This document shows positions 8,951 through 16,946 of a stretch of DNA of 41,587 bases, piece after piece; position 1 is the first letter of the stretch, and every line of letters starts with the position of its first letter. The notes under the pieces are model-generated. The model did not search any database, had not been told where the DNA came from, and saw nothing but the letters and a program-made list of their open reading frames with translations. The stretch comes from a virus, in the IMG/VR virus record IMGVR_UViG_3300027797_000054, positions 1 to 41,587 of that record; one strand, written 5' to 3'. Both the position numbers and the translations under genes were made by a program.

Positions 8951-9093
8951 AGCTATATCAAAATAAAGACTGGCTATACAATAGATATATTATACAAAAA
9001 AAGACTATTGTTGAAATAGCCAACGAGTGCCTTGTTTCACATATGACAATACAAAGATATATTGACAAATTTAAATTAAAGGTCAAGCGCTAA
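8947..9093 (+). CDS. Small helix-turn-helix protein, 48 aa
   Basis: ATG overlaps the resolvase stop codon. The whole chain is a homeodomain-like HTH: WLYNRYIIQKKTIVEIANEC then LVSHMTIQRYIDKFKLK, matching small phage HTH peptides linked to terminase or HNH genes. It ends directly at the -35 box of the terminase promoter, so it could regulate that promoter; this is inferred from position. Confidence 0.7.
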   Translation: MKLYQNKDWLYNRYIIQKKTIVEIANECLVSHMTIQRYIDKFKLKVKR

Positions 9094-9122
9094 TTGACAT
9101 TTTAGTTGACTAGAAGTATAAT
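9094..9122 (+). promoter_or_regulatory. Perfect consensus leaderless promoter of terminase operon
   Basis: TTGACA at 9094-9099, 17 nt spacer, TATAAT at 9117-9122: both hexamers match the sigma-70/SigA consensus exactly. The terS ATG at 9129 lies only 6 nt after the -10 box, where transcription should begin, so the mRNA is predicted to be leaderless. The -35 box directly follows the stop of the small HTH gene. Confidence 0.9.
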
Positions 9123-9128
9123 AATTTA

Positions 9129-9668
9129 ATGACAGAAATAGAGCCTTCCGTACACTTTGATAAGATGAACAAGGTTGTTTCCGAGCTTTTAAAAGGAAGC
9201 TCTGCTACCCAAATTGCCACAATAACTGGCATGACAAGAAAAGATGTCTTGGGTTATATAGATGAGTGGAAGGCTGTAGTCCACAACGACACAAATGTTA
9301 GAGACCGTGCTAGAGAAGCCCTTATGGGAGCTGATCAGCACTATGACATGCTAATTAAAGAGGCATGGAAAACTGTAGAAGATGCAGACACTCAAGGACA
9401 GCTAAATGTAAAGTCGGGTACCCTAAAACTAATTGCAGATATAGAGGCTAAAAGAATTGGAATGTTACAGGCGGTAGGCGTACTTGAAAACAATGAGATG
9501 GCATCACAAATATTAGAAAACGAAAGAAAACAAGAGATGCTTGTTGGCATATTAAAAGAAGTCACATCCAACTGCAACCATTGCAAGATAGAAGTTGCCA
9601 AACGATTGTCTCAAATAACTGGAATAGTGGAGCCTATTATTATTTCTCAGGAGGCTTCTGATGCTTAA
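9129..9668 (+). CDS. terS: Terminase small subunit (probable)
   Basis: DNA-recognition subunit of the packaging motor by context: it lies in an operon with the large terminase. The N-terminal third has an HTH-like stretch (SATQIATITGMTRKDVLGYI), followed by long helices suited to oligomerisation, and an NHC pattern near the C-terminus. 179 aa is typical for the family. Predicted leaderless start from the consensus promoter; the end overlaps the following oxygenase by 8 nt. Identification depends on position and HTH, not on a diagnostic motif. Confidence 0.65.
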   Translation: MTEIEPSVHFDKMNKVVSELLKGSSATQIATITGMTRKDVLGYIDEWKAVVHNDTNVRDRAREALMGADQHYDMLIKEAWKTVEDADTQGQLNVKSGTLKLIADIEAKRIGMLQAVGVLENNEMASQILENERKQEMLVGILKEVTSNCNHCKIEVAKRLSQITGIVEPIIISQEASDA

Positions 9669-10260
9669 ACTAGATGGATCAATTAATTTAGGTAAAGATA
9701 TATACGTTTATCCTAATTTTATTTCTGAATTAGAAAGACTTGAAATACTGGAAGACATTAGATCTATCCCTGAAGAAAAGTGGGTTGGACATTTTAATGA
9801 GGGAAGCCAAGGCGCAGAAACTGCACATGTGCCAATACAAAAATTTATAGCAATAAACAAAAGACTTACAGACATGCTTGATAAAGATGTTTATCTTGGT
9901 AGCTCTTTGGCAGCAACAAGAATGAAAATGGGTTGGGTAGGACCTCACCACACAGATAACTTTGATTTCTTAGATGTTATTAAAGCCAGCGAAAAATTAA
10001 AAGAGGAAGAACCTTTTGATATTGCAGAGAACAGTGTTGCTGGATTAATAATGTACTTAAATGATTTTGAAGGTGGAGAGATATACTATTCTAATCAAGA
10101 TGTGACATACTATCCAAAAGCTGGAGACTTAGTGATACACAGCTCACAAGATCACTGTAAGCATCAGGTAAAAGAAGTAAAAAGTGATATAAGATACTCT
10201 CATTCAAGTCACCTATTTAATTTAATAAAGGTTCCAAAAGGATTTAAAAATGTCACTTGA
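9661..10260 (+). CDS. 2OG-Fe(II) dioxygenase, 199 aa
   Basis: Third and shortest oxygenase, inserted between the terminase genes. Fe(II) ligands: H97-T-D99 (PHHTDN) and H168 (CKHQV), with R178 for 2-oxoglutarate; strands MYLNDFEGGEIYY and PKAGDLVIHSS are shared with the other two paralogues. AGGAGG lies 6 nt before the ATG at 9661, one of the strongest ribosome sites in the window. It overlaps TerS by 8 nt and TerL by 11 nt, so it is made together with the packaging motor. Confidence 0.85.
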   Translation: MLKLDGSINLGKDIYVYPNFISELERLEILEDIRSIPEEKWVGHFNEGSQGAETAHVPIQKFIAINKRLTDMLDKDVYLGSSLAATRMKMGWVGPHHTDNFDFLDVIKASEKLKEEEPFDIAENSVAGLIMYLNDFEGGEIYYSNQDVTYYPKAGDLVIHSSQDHCKHQVKEVKSDIRYSHSSHLFNLIKVPKGFKNVT

Positions 10261-12055
10261 TTTTTCAGAGTTTATAGAGATATTAGATGGTGATGAGTTT
10301 GAAGAAAAACCAGTTGACCTACAGACTTTTGTAACTAGCCCAGACTATCTTGGCTTGCCACCTCTTTCAGAAAATCAATATACTCTGATAGAAAGAAGCT
10401 CTCAGATATATAAAGAGTCTACTTTAATAAAGCTATATGGTGAGGAGATGGGCAAAAAACTATTTAAGCAAACCTGTGTTGAAGTTATTGCACAGTTAGG
10501 AAAAGGATCTGGAAAAGATTACTCATCTACAATTGCAGTAGCATATATAGTGCATTTGTTGTTATGCCTAAAAGACCCAGCAGCGTATTATGGTAAGCCT
10601 CCAAGAGATGCAATTGATATTTTAAATATTGCTATCAACTCTCAGCAAGCAAACAATGTTTTCTTCAAGGGATTTAAAATGAGAATTGAAGTCTCGCCAT
10701 GGTTTGCTGGAAAGTATACTGACAAGGCATCAGAAATTAAATTTGATAAATCAATTACAGTTCACTCTGGTCACTCAGAAAGAGAAGCATGGGAGGGATA
10801 CAACGTTCTAGTAGTGATACTTGACGAGATATCAGGCTTTGCAACAGAAAATACCAGTGGACATGATCAAGCAAAAACAGCAGATGCTATATACGATATG
10901 TACAGGGCTTCAGTTGATTCTCGTTTTCCAGACGTAGGCAAAGTAATCTTACTGTCTTTCCCACGCTTTAAAAATGATCCGATACAAAAATTTTATGAAT
11001 CAGTAATAGCGGAAAAACAAACAATTATTAGAACAGAGATATTAAAATTAGATCAAGACCTGCCAGACGGCACAGAAGGAAATGAGTTTGAGGTAGTATG
11101 GGAAGAAGATCATATAGTGTCATACGTTTACCCAAGAGTATTTGCACTAAAAAGACCAACATGGGAAGTAAACCCAACAAAAAAAATAACAGACTTTACT
11201 GTTGCATTTCATAAAAATCCACCAGACGCATTGAGTAGATTTGCCTGTATGCCATCCGATGCTGTAGATGCATTTTTTAAATCTAGATCAAAAATTGAAA
11301 AAGCTTTTAACCAAGCTAGTTTAGCGGTAGACAGCTTTGGAAGATTAGAAGACTGGTTTAAGCCAGAAGCAGATAAAGAATATTTTATACACGTCGACTT
11401 AGCTCAAAAGCATGACCATTGTGCAGTTGCTATGGGGCACGTAAATAAATGGGTGGATGTAAAAGTAACAGATACATATTCTCAGCCAGCACCAATAGTA
11501 GAAATTGATGCTGTTAGATTTTGGACCCCAACACCAGATAAGTCGGTAGATTTTACAGAGGTTAAAGACTATATATTATCTTTAAGGACTAGAGGGTTTA
11601 ATATAAAAGTTTGTACTTTTGATAGATGGAATTCCCATGACATGATGCAGCAACTTAAAACATACGGAATTAATACAGAAATTTTGTCGGTGGCAAAAAA
11701 GCACTATGACGATATGGCTATGGTTGTTTTAGAAGAAAGACTATCTGGCCCCCACATACCCTTGCTTATAGATGAATTACTTCAGCTTAGAATAATGAGG
11801 GACAAGGTGGATCACCCAAGAAAAGGATCTAAGGACTTAGCTGATGCCGTATGCGGTGCTGTGTATAATTCTATTAGCAGGACAAGAATTAAAAGAGATG
11901 AAGAGATAAGAATTCATGACTATGAGTCAATGAGCTACGACAACGATTTTGCAAATAATGCAGATGCTGAAGTTGAGTATGTGCAAAATATGATTAGGGC
12001 ACCAAGAATGCCAGAAAGTTTAGCTAGATCAATAGAAAATATGGAGATAATATGA
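10250..12055 (+). CDS. terL: Terminase large subunit
   Basis: ATPase-nuclease that drives DNA into the prohead. Walker A-like LGKGSGKD (residues 83-90), Walker B VLVVILDE (187-193, catalytic Glu193), coupling region LLSFPRF (about 234-240). The C-terminal RNase-H-like nuclease has D383 in FIHVDLAQKHDH, a second acidic position in CTFDRWNS, and KDLADAV near the end. 601 aa is slightly long for the family. It overlaps its neighbours at both ends. Assignment is firm. Confidence 0.92.
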   Translation: MSLDFSEFIEILDGDEFEEKPVDLQTFVTSPDYLGLPPLSENQYTLIERSSQIYKESTLIKLYGEEMGKKLFKQTCVEVIAQLGKGSGKDYSSTIAVAYIVHLLLCLKDPAAYYGKPPRDAIDILNIAINSQQANNVFFKGFKMRIEVSPWFAGKYTDKASEIKFDKSITVHSGHSEREAWEGYNVLVVILDEISGFATENTSGHDQAKTADAIYDMYRASVDSRFPDVGKVILLSFPRFKNDPIQKFYESVIAEKQTIIRTEILKLDQDLPDGTEGNEFEVVWEEDHIVSYVYPRVFALKRPTWEVNPTKKITDFTVAFHKNPPDALSRFACMPSDAVDAFFKSRSKIEKAFNQASLAVDSFGRLEDWFKPEADKEYFIHVDLAQKHDHCAVAMGHVNKWVDVKVTDTYSQPAPIVEIDAVRFWTPTPDKSVDFTEVKDYILSLRTRGFNIKVCTFDRWNSHDMMQQLKTYGINTEILSVAKKHYDDMAMVVLEERLSGPHIPLLIDELLQLRIMRDKVDHPRKGSKDLADAVCGAVYNSISRTRIKRDEEIRIHDYESMSYDNDFANNADAEVEYVQNMIRAPRMPESLARSIENMEII

Positions 12056-12288
12056 GCGAATATCAAGAAAGAGCAAAAGAGTGTAAGTGCTGCACAAAAC
12101 ACGTGCCACTTCCAACAATACTAAAGTTATACAATGAAATAGTTTTATGTCCAACAACATATTATAATGTTATTGAATATAAAAGAATATGGGGCTCTTA
12201 TGGTTCTCGCCCACCTGGTAACATAAGAAAGCATTTTTCTGAGTACGTTCAATCTATTGTTGAAGAAAAAAATAAGGTAGGTGAATAA
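12052..12288 (+). CDS. Small hypothetical protein with Cys cluster, 78 aa
   Basis: ATGA overlap with terL. The N-terminus has CKCCTK, and a further Cys follows at LCPTTYY, possibly one metal site. The remainder is charged, with aromatic-rich YKRIWGSYG. Its last codons contain the ribosome-binding sequence AAGGTAGGTG used by the next gene. Function unknown. Confidence 0.65.
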   Translation: MSEYQERAKECKCCTKHVPLPTILKLYNEIVLCPTTYYNVIEYKRIWGSYGSRPPGNIRKHFSEYVQSIVEEKNKVGE

Positions 12289-12290
12289 AA

Positions 12291-13295
12291 ATTAATATAG
12301 AAGATCAATTTAGAAAATTTAAAATTTTTGTAAACGATCCATTTAATTGGACTAACGCTAAATTTCAGTTTAATTTTGGAAACTCTTTTAAAGATTTAAA
12401 TGGACCAAATGAAAGGTTATCTTGGCTACCAGACGGAATAGATTCCCCATATGAAGTTAATTCTATGGGATACAGAAGTGATGAATTTTCAGAAGATAGA
12501 GATATTCTTTTTGCAGGATGCTCACAAACGTGGGGAGAAGGAGTTGTCTATGATGGAATTTGGGGTAATATTTTATCTGAATTGTTAGACACTAAGTCTT
12601 ACAACCTTGGGTCTGGAGGCAAAAGCACACAGTTTATTGTACAGAACACAATAGCATTTTGCAAAAAGTATGGTAATCCTAAAGCTATATTTTGTTTGTT
12701 CCCAGAATTTATAAGGATTGAAATGAAGTCTGATGTGTCATTTATGTCTGGAAAAACTGTTCCTTCGGGTAGGTATGGTAGGATAACTTATAGCGTAACA
12801 CCAAATCTTAATCCAGACAAAACCGCAAAGTATTCTAAGGCTCCTCACTCAGCTGAAGAAATTATTCCTTTAGAATTTATTTTTGCAGTAAACTTAGACT
12901 ACATTAATATGCTAGAGCTTTATTGTGAATTAAATAACATTAAGTTATTTTGGGGCACGTGGGACAAATTTCAAGATGAATATCTAAACAAAAATATAGA
13001 TTCACTAGACTTTAAAAATTATGTATATTTAGAGCAAGACAAATGGGAAAAAAGAATACAAGACGGCTATTCAGAAAAATTCCATGACGACAGGATATTA
13101 TGTATAAATCAATATGATCGTCCATGTAATACACATACAAAATGTCATGAAAACTATAAAGAAAAATATGGCAAAAACTTTGATCTTCCTATGGACTCGG
13201 ATCCCGCAAATCGTTTATTTGGACACATTGCAGTGCACAAACACGTGCACATTGCAGAAAAATTTGAAAGAGCCTTTAAAAATGCTAGCAATTAA
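12291..13295 (+). CDS. SGNH/GDSL-hydrolase-like protein, apparent AUU start
   Basis: First of four paralogues. The block I motif is LFAGCSQTWGEG (Ser in GxS), followed by NLGSGGKST (block II-like Gly) and a C-terminal HKHVHIAEKF carrying the likely catalytic His. The first ATG in frame (12465) would delete about 58 residues that clearly align with the N-termini of the paralogues (NW..A.F, SWLPDG, GYRS). The open frame extends to a TGA at 12282, with only ATA and ATT codons available; ATT at 12291 is 7 nt after AGGTG, so AUU initiation is the best reading. Predicted 334 aa. A substitution that destroyed an ATG is the alternative. Confidence 0.72.
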   Translation: MNIEDQFRKFKIFVNDPFNWTNAKFQFNFGNSFKDLNGPNERLSWLPDGIDSPYEVNSMGYRSDEFSEDRDILFAGCSQTWGEGVVYDGIWGNILSELLDTKSYNLGSGGKSTQFIVQNTIAFCKKYGNPKAIFCLFPEFIRIEMKSDVSFMSGKTVPSGRYGRITYSVTPNLNPDKTAKYSKAPHSAEEIIPLEFIFAVNLDYINMLELYCELNNIKLFWGTWDKFQDEYLNKNIDSLDFKNYVYLEQDKWEKRIQDGYSEKFHDDRILCINQYDRPCNTHTKCHENYKEKYGKNFDLPMDSDPANRLFGHIAVHKHVHIAEKFERAFKNASN

Positions 13296-13368
13296 ATACT
13301 ATATATACAAAATAAAAATGAAGTTCCGTAGAAAAAAAGATGATGATAGACCTAGGTTTATTTACTAA
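13282..13368 (+). CDS. Possible 28-aa basic peptide
   Basis: Short ORF overlapping the end of the SGNH gene by 14 nt and the next start by TAATG. The product is Lys/Arg-rich with an IKYYIYKIKMKFRRKK stretch. The neat overlap with the following gene argues for translation, perhaps only as a coupling device. No homology recognised. Confidence 0.35.
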   Translation: MLAIKYYIYKIKMKFRRKKDDDRPRFIY

Positions 13369-14339
13369 TGAATTTTTTTCAAAATGATTATAACTGGAAA
13401 GAAGCTGATTTTAAAATACAGTCAGGCACAGATTTAATTCATCATACAAAAAATATTGCTTGGTTTCCAGATGGTGATACAAATCCATACATAAATAATA
13501 GCAAAGCTTATAGGTCAAAAGAATTTGAAAAGGATGCTGAATTACTTTTTGCTGGCTGCTCAATAACGTATGGCGAAGGAATTGTAGAGCCAGCAATTTG
13601 GGGTAATATTATTGCATCAAAATTAAAAATGAATGCCTTTAATATAGGAATTTCTGGGTCATCAGTTCATTTAATTGTAAACAATTTGTTTAATTATTTT
13701 AAAGAATTTGGCAATCCTAAAAATTTAATATGTATGTTCCCAGATTTTTTAAGAATGCAAATGTATTCTAATTCTGCCCACATGAGGTCTGACTCAGATA
13801 ATAATACGGTAAAACATTTAAAGCAAAGCCGAAGCTATCATTTGCTATTAAATCTAAATGATGAATATGCAAAAATATCAAAGCAGCCCCACCTTGCAAG
13901 CAAAATTATCCCTAAAGAGCTTGCAATGTCACTATCGATACAACATATTAAATTTTTAGAGATGTATTGTTTAGAAGCAGGAATTAATTTATTATGGGGG
14001 ACATGGTCAGAAGAAGAAGAGTCCTACATTTTAAAAAACAAATTAGAATTTAAAAATTTTGTGTATTTAAAAAATGATTTGTGGCATAAAATGGCTAAGG
14101 ATAATAGAAAATCTTTAATACATAAAAACAATAATGAAAGAAATATCTGCGTTCAATCAATAGATCCATGCAAAAATTTAGAAGCATGTCATGAAGACGA
14201 GAAAAAAATATACGGTAAAAATTTTGATCTAGCTTTTGACACACACCCAGATAGATTAAACACAAAACATGGTCATGTTGGCGCCCATCAACATATACAT
14301 TGGGCAGAAGAATTTATTAGTAGAATGGAAACCCTATGA
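13368..14339 (+). CDS. SGNH/GDSL-hydrolase-like protein, 323 aa
   Basis: Second SGNH paralogue. AELLFAGCSITYGEG is block I with the nucleophile Ser; NIGISGSSVHLIVNN is the second block; GHVGAHQHIHWAEEF near the C-terminus supplies the His. Shared inner landmarks (NPKNLICMFPDFLRMQM, GTWSEEE) show it arose by duplication with the 12291 gene. No signal peptide, so it acts in the infected cell or in the virion. ATGA overlap with the carbamoyltransferase. Esterase or acyltransferase activity is possible; substrate unknown. Confidence 0.72.
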   Translation: MNFFQNDYNWKEADFKIQSGTDLIHHTKNIAWFPDGDTNPYINNSKAYRSKEFEKDAELLFAGCSITYGEGIVEPAIWGNIIASKLKMNAFNIGISGSSVHLIVNNLFNYFKEFGNPKNLICMFPDFLRMQMYSNSAHMRSDSDNNTVKHLKQSRSYHLLLNLNDEYAKISKQPHLASKIIPKELAMSLSIQHIKFLEMYCLEAGINLLWGTWSEEEESYILKNKLEFKNFVYLKNDLWHKMAKDNRKSLIHKNNNERNICVQSIDPCKNLEACHEDEKKIYGKNFDLAFDTHPDRLNTKHGHVGAHQHIHWAEEFISRMETL

Positions 14340-15784
14340 GTATTATATTAGGCATTAATGAGACATCTCATGACGCATCAGTATCTTTAATTAAAGATGG
14401 TGAGGTACTGTTTGCTGGTCATGCAGAAAGATATAGCAAGCAAAAAAATGACTGGTACGTAAATGATTCTTTAATTCAGGACGCTTTGTCTTACGGGACA
14501 CCTGATCATATAGCTTACTATGAGAAGCCTCTTCTAAAAGCCTCTAGGCTATTTATAAGGGGTGGTGCAGGAGACTGGAAGCCAAAGTTTAATATACCAG
14601 GAGTACCTAGAAAATCTTTTAGCCACCATTACTCTCATGCATGTGCAGGGTATTACACTAGTTATTTTAATGATGCTGTAATTGTTGTGCTTGATGCAAT
14701 AGGGGAATACAATACTTCAACTATTTGGGTCGGAGAAGGAGAAAAGATTAAGCTTAAGTATAAGCAAAACTATCCAGTAAGCTTTGGCTTATTTTATTCT
14801 GCCTTTACTAAATTGATAGGTCTAATGCCAAATCAAGAAGAATATATCATGATGGGAATGGCAGCTTATGGAGACTGGACAAGATACTACAAAGAGGTAG
14901 ATAGCTATTTCCCACAATACGATCAACAAAAATATAATTTTCATAAAGGAATATATGATTGGCAAACTATAATTACAGAGCAAGACAGGTTTGATATTGC
15001 AGCAGCAGTTCAAATGGTATATGAGCAAAGACTAAATCAATTTATGCGTATGGCAAAGGATCTAACTGGTAAAAATAATTTAGTATTTATGGGAGGATGT
15101 GCTCTTAACTCTTCGGCCAATACCTTGCTCTGGAATATTTTTGATATGATTTGGATTATGCCAAACCCAGGAGATGCTGGAAGCTCATTGGGTGCAGCAG
15201 CAGCACTATATGGTAAGCATTTAGAATGGAAAGGCCCTTACCTAGGATATGATATGGGGGGCAAGTATCCAGTTCAAGAAATTGTAGACGGCATACTAAA
15301 AGACGGCATTGTTGCTGTAGCAACAGGTAGGGCTGAGTATGGCCCAAGAGCACTGGGTAATCGAAGTATCTTGGCTGATCCAAGAGATCCATTAATTAAA
15401 GATAAAGTTAACTTGATTAAACAAAGAGAATTATTTAGACCGTTTGCCCCAGTAGTGATGGCAGAGCATGCATCTAAATGGTTTGATATGGATTTTGAAA
15501 GTCCATATATGCAATACACAGTAAAGTGTTTGCAACCACACAAGATACCATCTGTTGTGCATGAAGATGGAACATCTAGAGTTCAAACAGTAACAATAAA
15601 ACAGCATAGAGGTTTATACATGGCTTTAAATAAATTTTATTTACAAACTGGAGTGCCTATATTTTTAAATACTAGTTTAAATATAAAAGGGCAACCCCTT
15701 CTAAACGATGAACAAGATGCTATTGACTGGCAGGCTCATTACAAGTATAATATAGTAATGAGTCCCAATAGCTCAGTTGGTTAG
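14336..15784 (+). CDS. NodU/CmcH-family carbamoyltransferase, 482 aa
   Basis: Would transfer a carbamoyl group from carbamoyl phosphate, via carbamoyl-adenylate, to a hydroxyl on a sugar or nucleoside. N-terminal Kae1-like domain: GINETSHDASVSLI, then HHYSHACAGYY (metal-binding histidines), MGGCALNSSAN and NPGDAGSSLGAA. C-terminal carbamoyltransferase domain: GRAEYGPRALGNRSILADPR, FRPFAPVV, LNTSLNIKGQP. The 482 aa length is somewhat short compared with many family members. The stop codon and last seven residues are encoded by the 5' end of the following tRNA. Upstream SGNH genes are translationally coupled, suggesting one modification pathway. Confidence 0.9.
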   Translation: MSIILGINETSHDASVSLIKDGEVLFAGHAERYSKQKNDWYVNDSLIQDALSYGTPDHIAYYEKPLLKASRLFIRGGAGDWKPKFNIPGVPRKSFSHHYSHACAGYYTSYFNDAVIVVLDAIGEYNTSTIWVGEGEKIKLKYKQNYPVSFGLFYSAFTKLIGLMPNQEEYIMMGMAAYGDWTRYYKEVDSYFPQYDQQKYNFHKGIYDWQTIITEQDRFDIAAAVQMVYEQRLNQFMRMAKDLTGKNNLVFMGGCALNSSANTLLWNIFDMIWIMPNPGDAGSSLGAAAALYGKHLEWKGPYLGYDMGGKYPVQEIVDGILKDGIVAVATGRAEYGPRALGNRSILADPRDPLIKDKVNLIKQRELFRPFAPVVMAEHASKWFDMDFESPYMQYTVKCLQPHKIPSVVHEDGTSRVQTVTIKQHRGLYMALNKFYLQTGVPIFLNTSLNIKGQPLLNDEQDAIDWQAHYKYNIVMSPNSSVG

Positions 15785-15835
15785 AGCCCCGAACTCATAA
15801 TTCGGTAGTCGTAGGTTCGAGTCCTACTTGGAACA
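15762..15835 (+). tRNA. tRNA with CAT anticodon (Met or Ile2)
   Basis: 74-nt cloverleaf: D stem GCTC/GAGC, anticodon stem CCGAA/TTCGG with loop CTCATAA (anticodon CAT), T stem GTAGG/CCTAC with TTCGAGT. The acceptor stem has one C-A mismatch at pair 3. No CCA is encoded. The first 23 nt are also the end of the carbamoyltransferase gene. It could be elongator Met or lysidine-modified Ile; the sequence alone does not settle this. Confidence 0.88.
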
Positions 15836-15839
15836 CGAT

Positions 15840-15912
15840 GCCTTTGTAGCTCAGTGGATAGAGCAGCAGGTTTCTACCCTGCGTGTCGGAGGTTCGATTC
15901 CTTTCAGGGGCA
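15840..15912 (+). tRNA. tRNA-Arg (TCT anticodon)
   Basis: 73-nt cloverleaf starting 4 nt after the previous tRNA. Acceptor GCCTTTG/CAGGGGC (with G-T wobble), D stem GCTC/GAGC, anticodon stem GCAGG/CCTGC with loop TTTCTAC, T stem GGAGG/CCTTT. It decodes AGA/AGG, and AGA is used heavily in the AT-rich genes here, so it plausibly compensates for a different host codon preference. No encoded CCA. Confidence 0.92.
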
Positions 15913-15931
15913 CAAAATGTTTATTGAAAAA

Positions 15932-15940
15932 TGCTATACT
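15932..15940 (+). promoter_or_regulatory. Extended -10 promoter before SGNH gene
   Basis: TGCTATACT, an extended -10 (TGn plus TATACT), 25 nt before the ATG at 15966. No good -35 is found at 16-18 nt spacing. It would give a transcript with a leader of roughly 18 nt. Confidence 0.55.
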
Positions 15941-15965
15941 AGTATAAAAGAAACGGATTATTAAA

Positions 15966-16901
15966 ATGAGTCAAGCAAGCAGTAGTAGCGTATACAAAAG
16001 AGACTTGGATGGCTGGGAGAATCTTTTAATCCAAGACATAAAGCTTGCAGGCTACGGTAGTTTTAGTGAAGATATTATTCCAATTGAATATGCTAAAAAC
16101 GATTTAGGATATCGCAGCCAGCCATTTGAGAATAAAGCTGACATTTTATTTTTAGGTGATTCTTTTACAAGGGGGGACGGGCTCCCAGTAGAAAAAACAT
16201 ATGCACACATGTTATCGAAAAAATTAGATCTTAGCTTTTCTTCTTTGGCTACGGGTGGAGATTCAGTAGCAATACAAATAGCTAAATGTTTTTTCTATTT
16301 TAAGAAATATGGACACCCTAAAACTATTGTAGCTCTATTCCCCATGCATAGATTTTCTTACCCTCCAACTGAAGGCGAAATGGAAAATCCTAAAAAAAAT
16401 GGAGCACAAGCAAAGATTTTTAATTCTCCTGGGGTTTCTGAAAAATATATTTTAACTGCAGATTTATATCAATTTAGTTTGGCAGATTACGCAAAAAAGC
16501 CATACACTCCTCAAGAAGTAATATCTAATCAAATTGCTTTTTTTTATGACAGAATGATGTTAGATATGCTAGAGCAATATTGCGAGTCAAATGGTATTAA
16601 TTTTTACTGGAGCTGCTGGAATCAAGCGTATCAAGAGTCTTTGTATGAACAAATTGAAAATAAGTATCCTGGGTATCATAAAAATTATTGTTGGATTGAA
16701 GCAAATACTTGGTACTCTGATGGTGAAATTGTTGCCCCTAAAGATCAGAAGTCGGTTACCTGTCACCTAGATCAAAGCGAGGAGCTTCTTTTTAACATTG
16801 CGGCAGATAGGCTTAAAAATAATGGTAGAGGCGCACACAACGGATTTCATTGGCATATACATGCCGCTGAAGACTTTTATAATAAAATTAAAATGGTATA
16901 A
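15966..16901 (+). CDS. SGNH/GDSL-hydrolase-like protein, 311 aa
   Basis: Third SGNH paralogue. Block I ILFLGDSFTRGDG has the canonical GDS form, unlike the GCS of the first two; SLATGGDSVA is block II; GAHNGFHWHIHAAEDF holds the C-terminal His. It retains the FPMHR and FYWSCWNQ landmarks. Its own promoter lies upstream, separate from the carbamoyltransferase operon. The stop codon overlaps the -10 box of the endolysin promoter. Confidence 0.75.
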   Translation: MSQASSSSVYKRDLDGWENLLIQDIKLAGYGSFSEDIIPIEYAKNDLGYRSQPFENKADILFLGDSFTRGDGLPVEKTYAHMLSKKLDLSFSSLATGGDSVAIQIAKCFFYFKKYGHPKTIVALFPMHRFSYPPTEGEMENPKKNGAQAKIFNSPGVSEKYILTADLYQFSLADYAKKPYTPQEVISNQIAFFYDRMMLDMLEQYCESNGINFYWSCWNQAYQESLYEQIENKYPGYHKNYCWIEANTWYSDGEIVAPKDQKSVTCHLDQSEELLFNIAADRLKNNGRGAHNGFHWHIHAAEDFYNKIKMV

Positions 16902-16902
16902 T
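16894..16902 (+). promoter_or_regulatory. Extended -10 promoter of endolysin gene
   Basis: TGGTATAAT with TATAAT at 16897-16902, overlapping the stop codon of the upstream SGNH gene. It predicts a leader of about 38 nt that contains a strong AAGGAG ribosome site at 16935-16940, 6 nt before the ATG at 16947. Confidence 0.65.
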
Positions 16903-16946
16903 CTTTATATCGAATGTTTAAAAATAACTAACCCAAGGAGAAAAAA

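Noticed and set aside
15762-15835. tRNA as a prophage attachment site
   Set aside because: No integrase or second copy of the tRNA fragment is visible in the window, and the gene content suggests a lytic phage.
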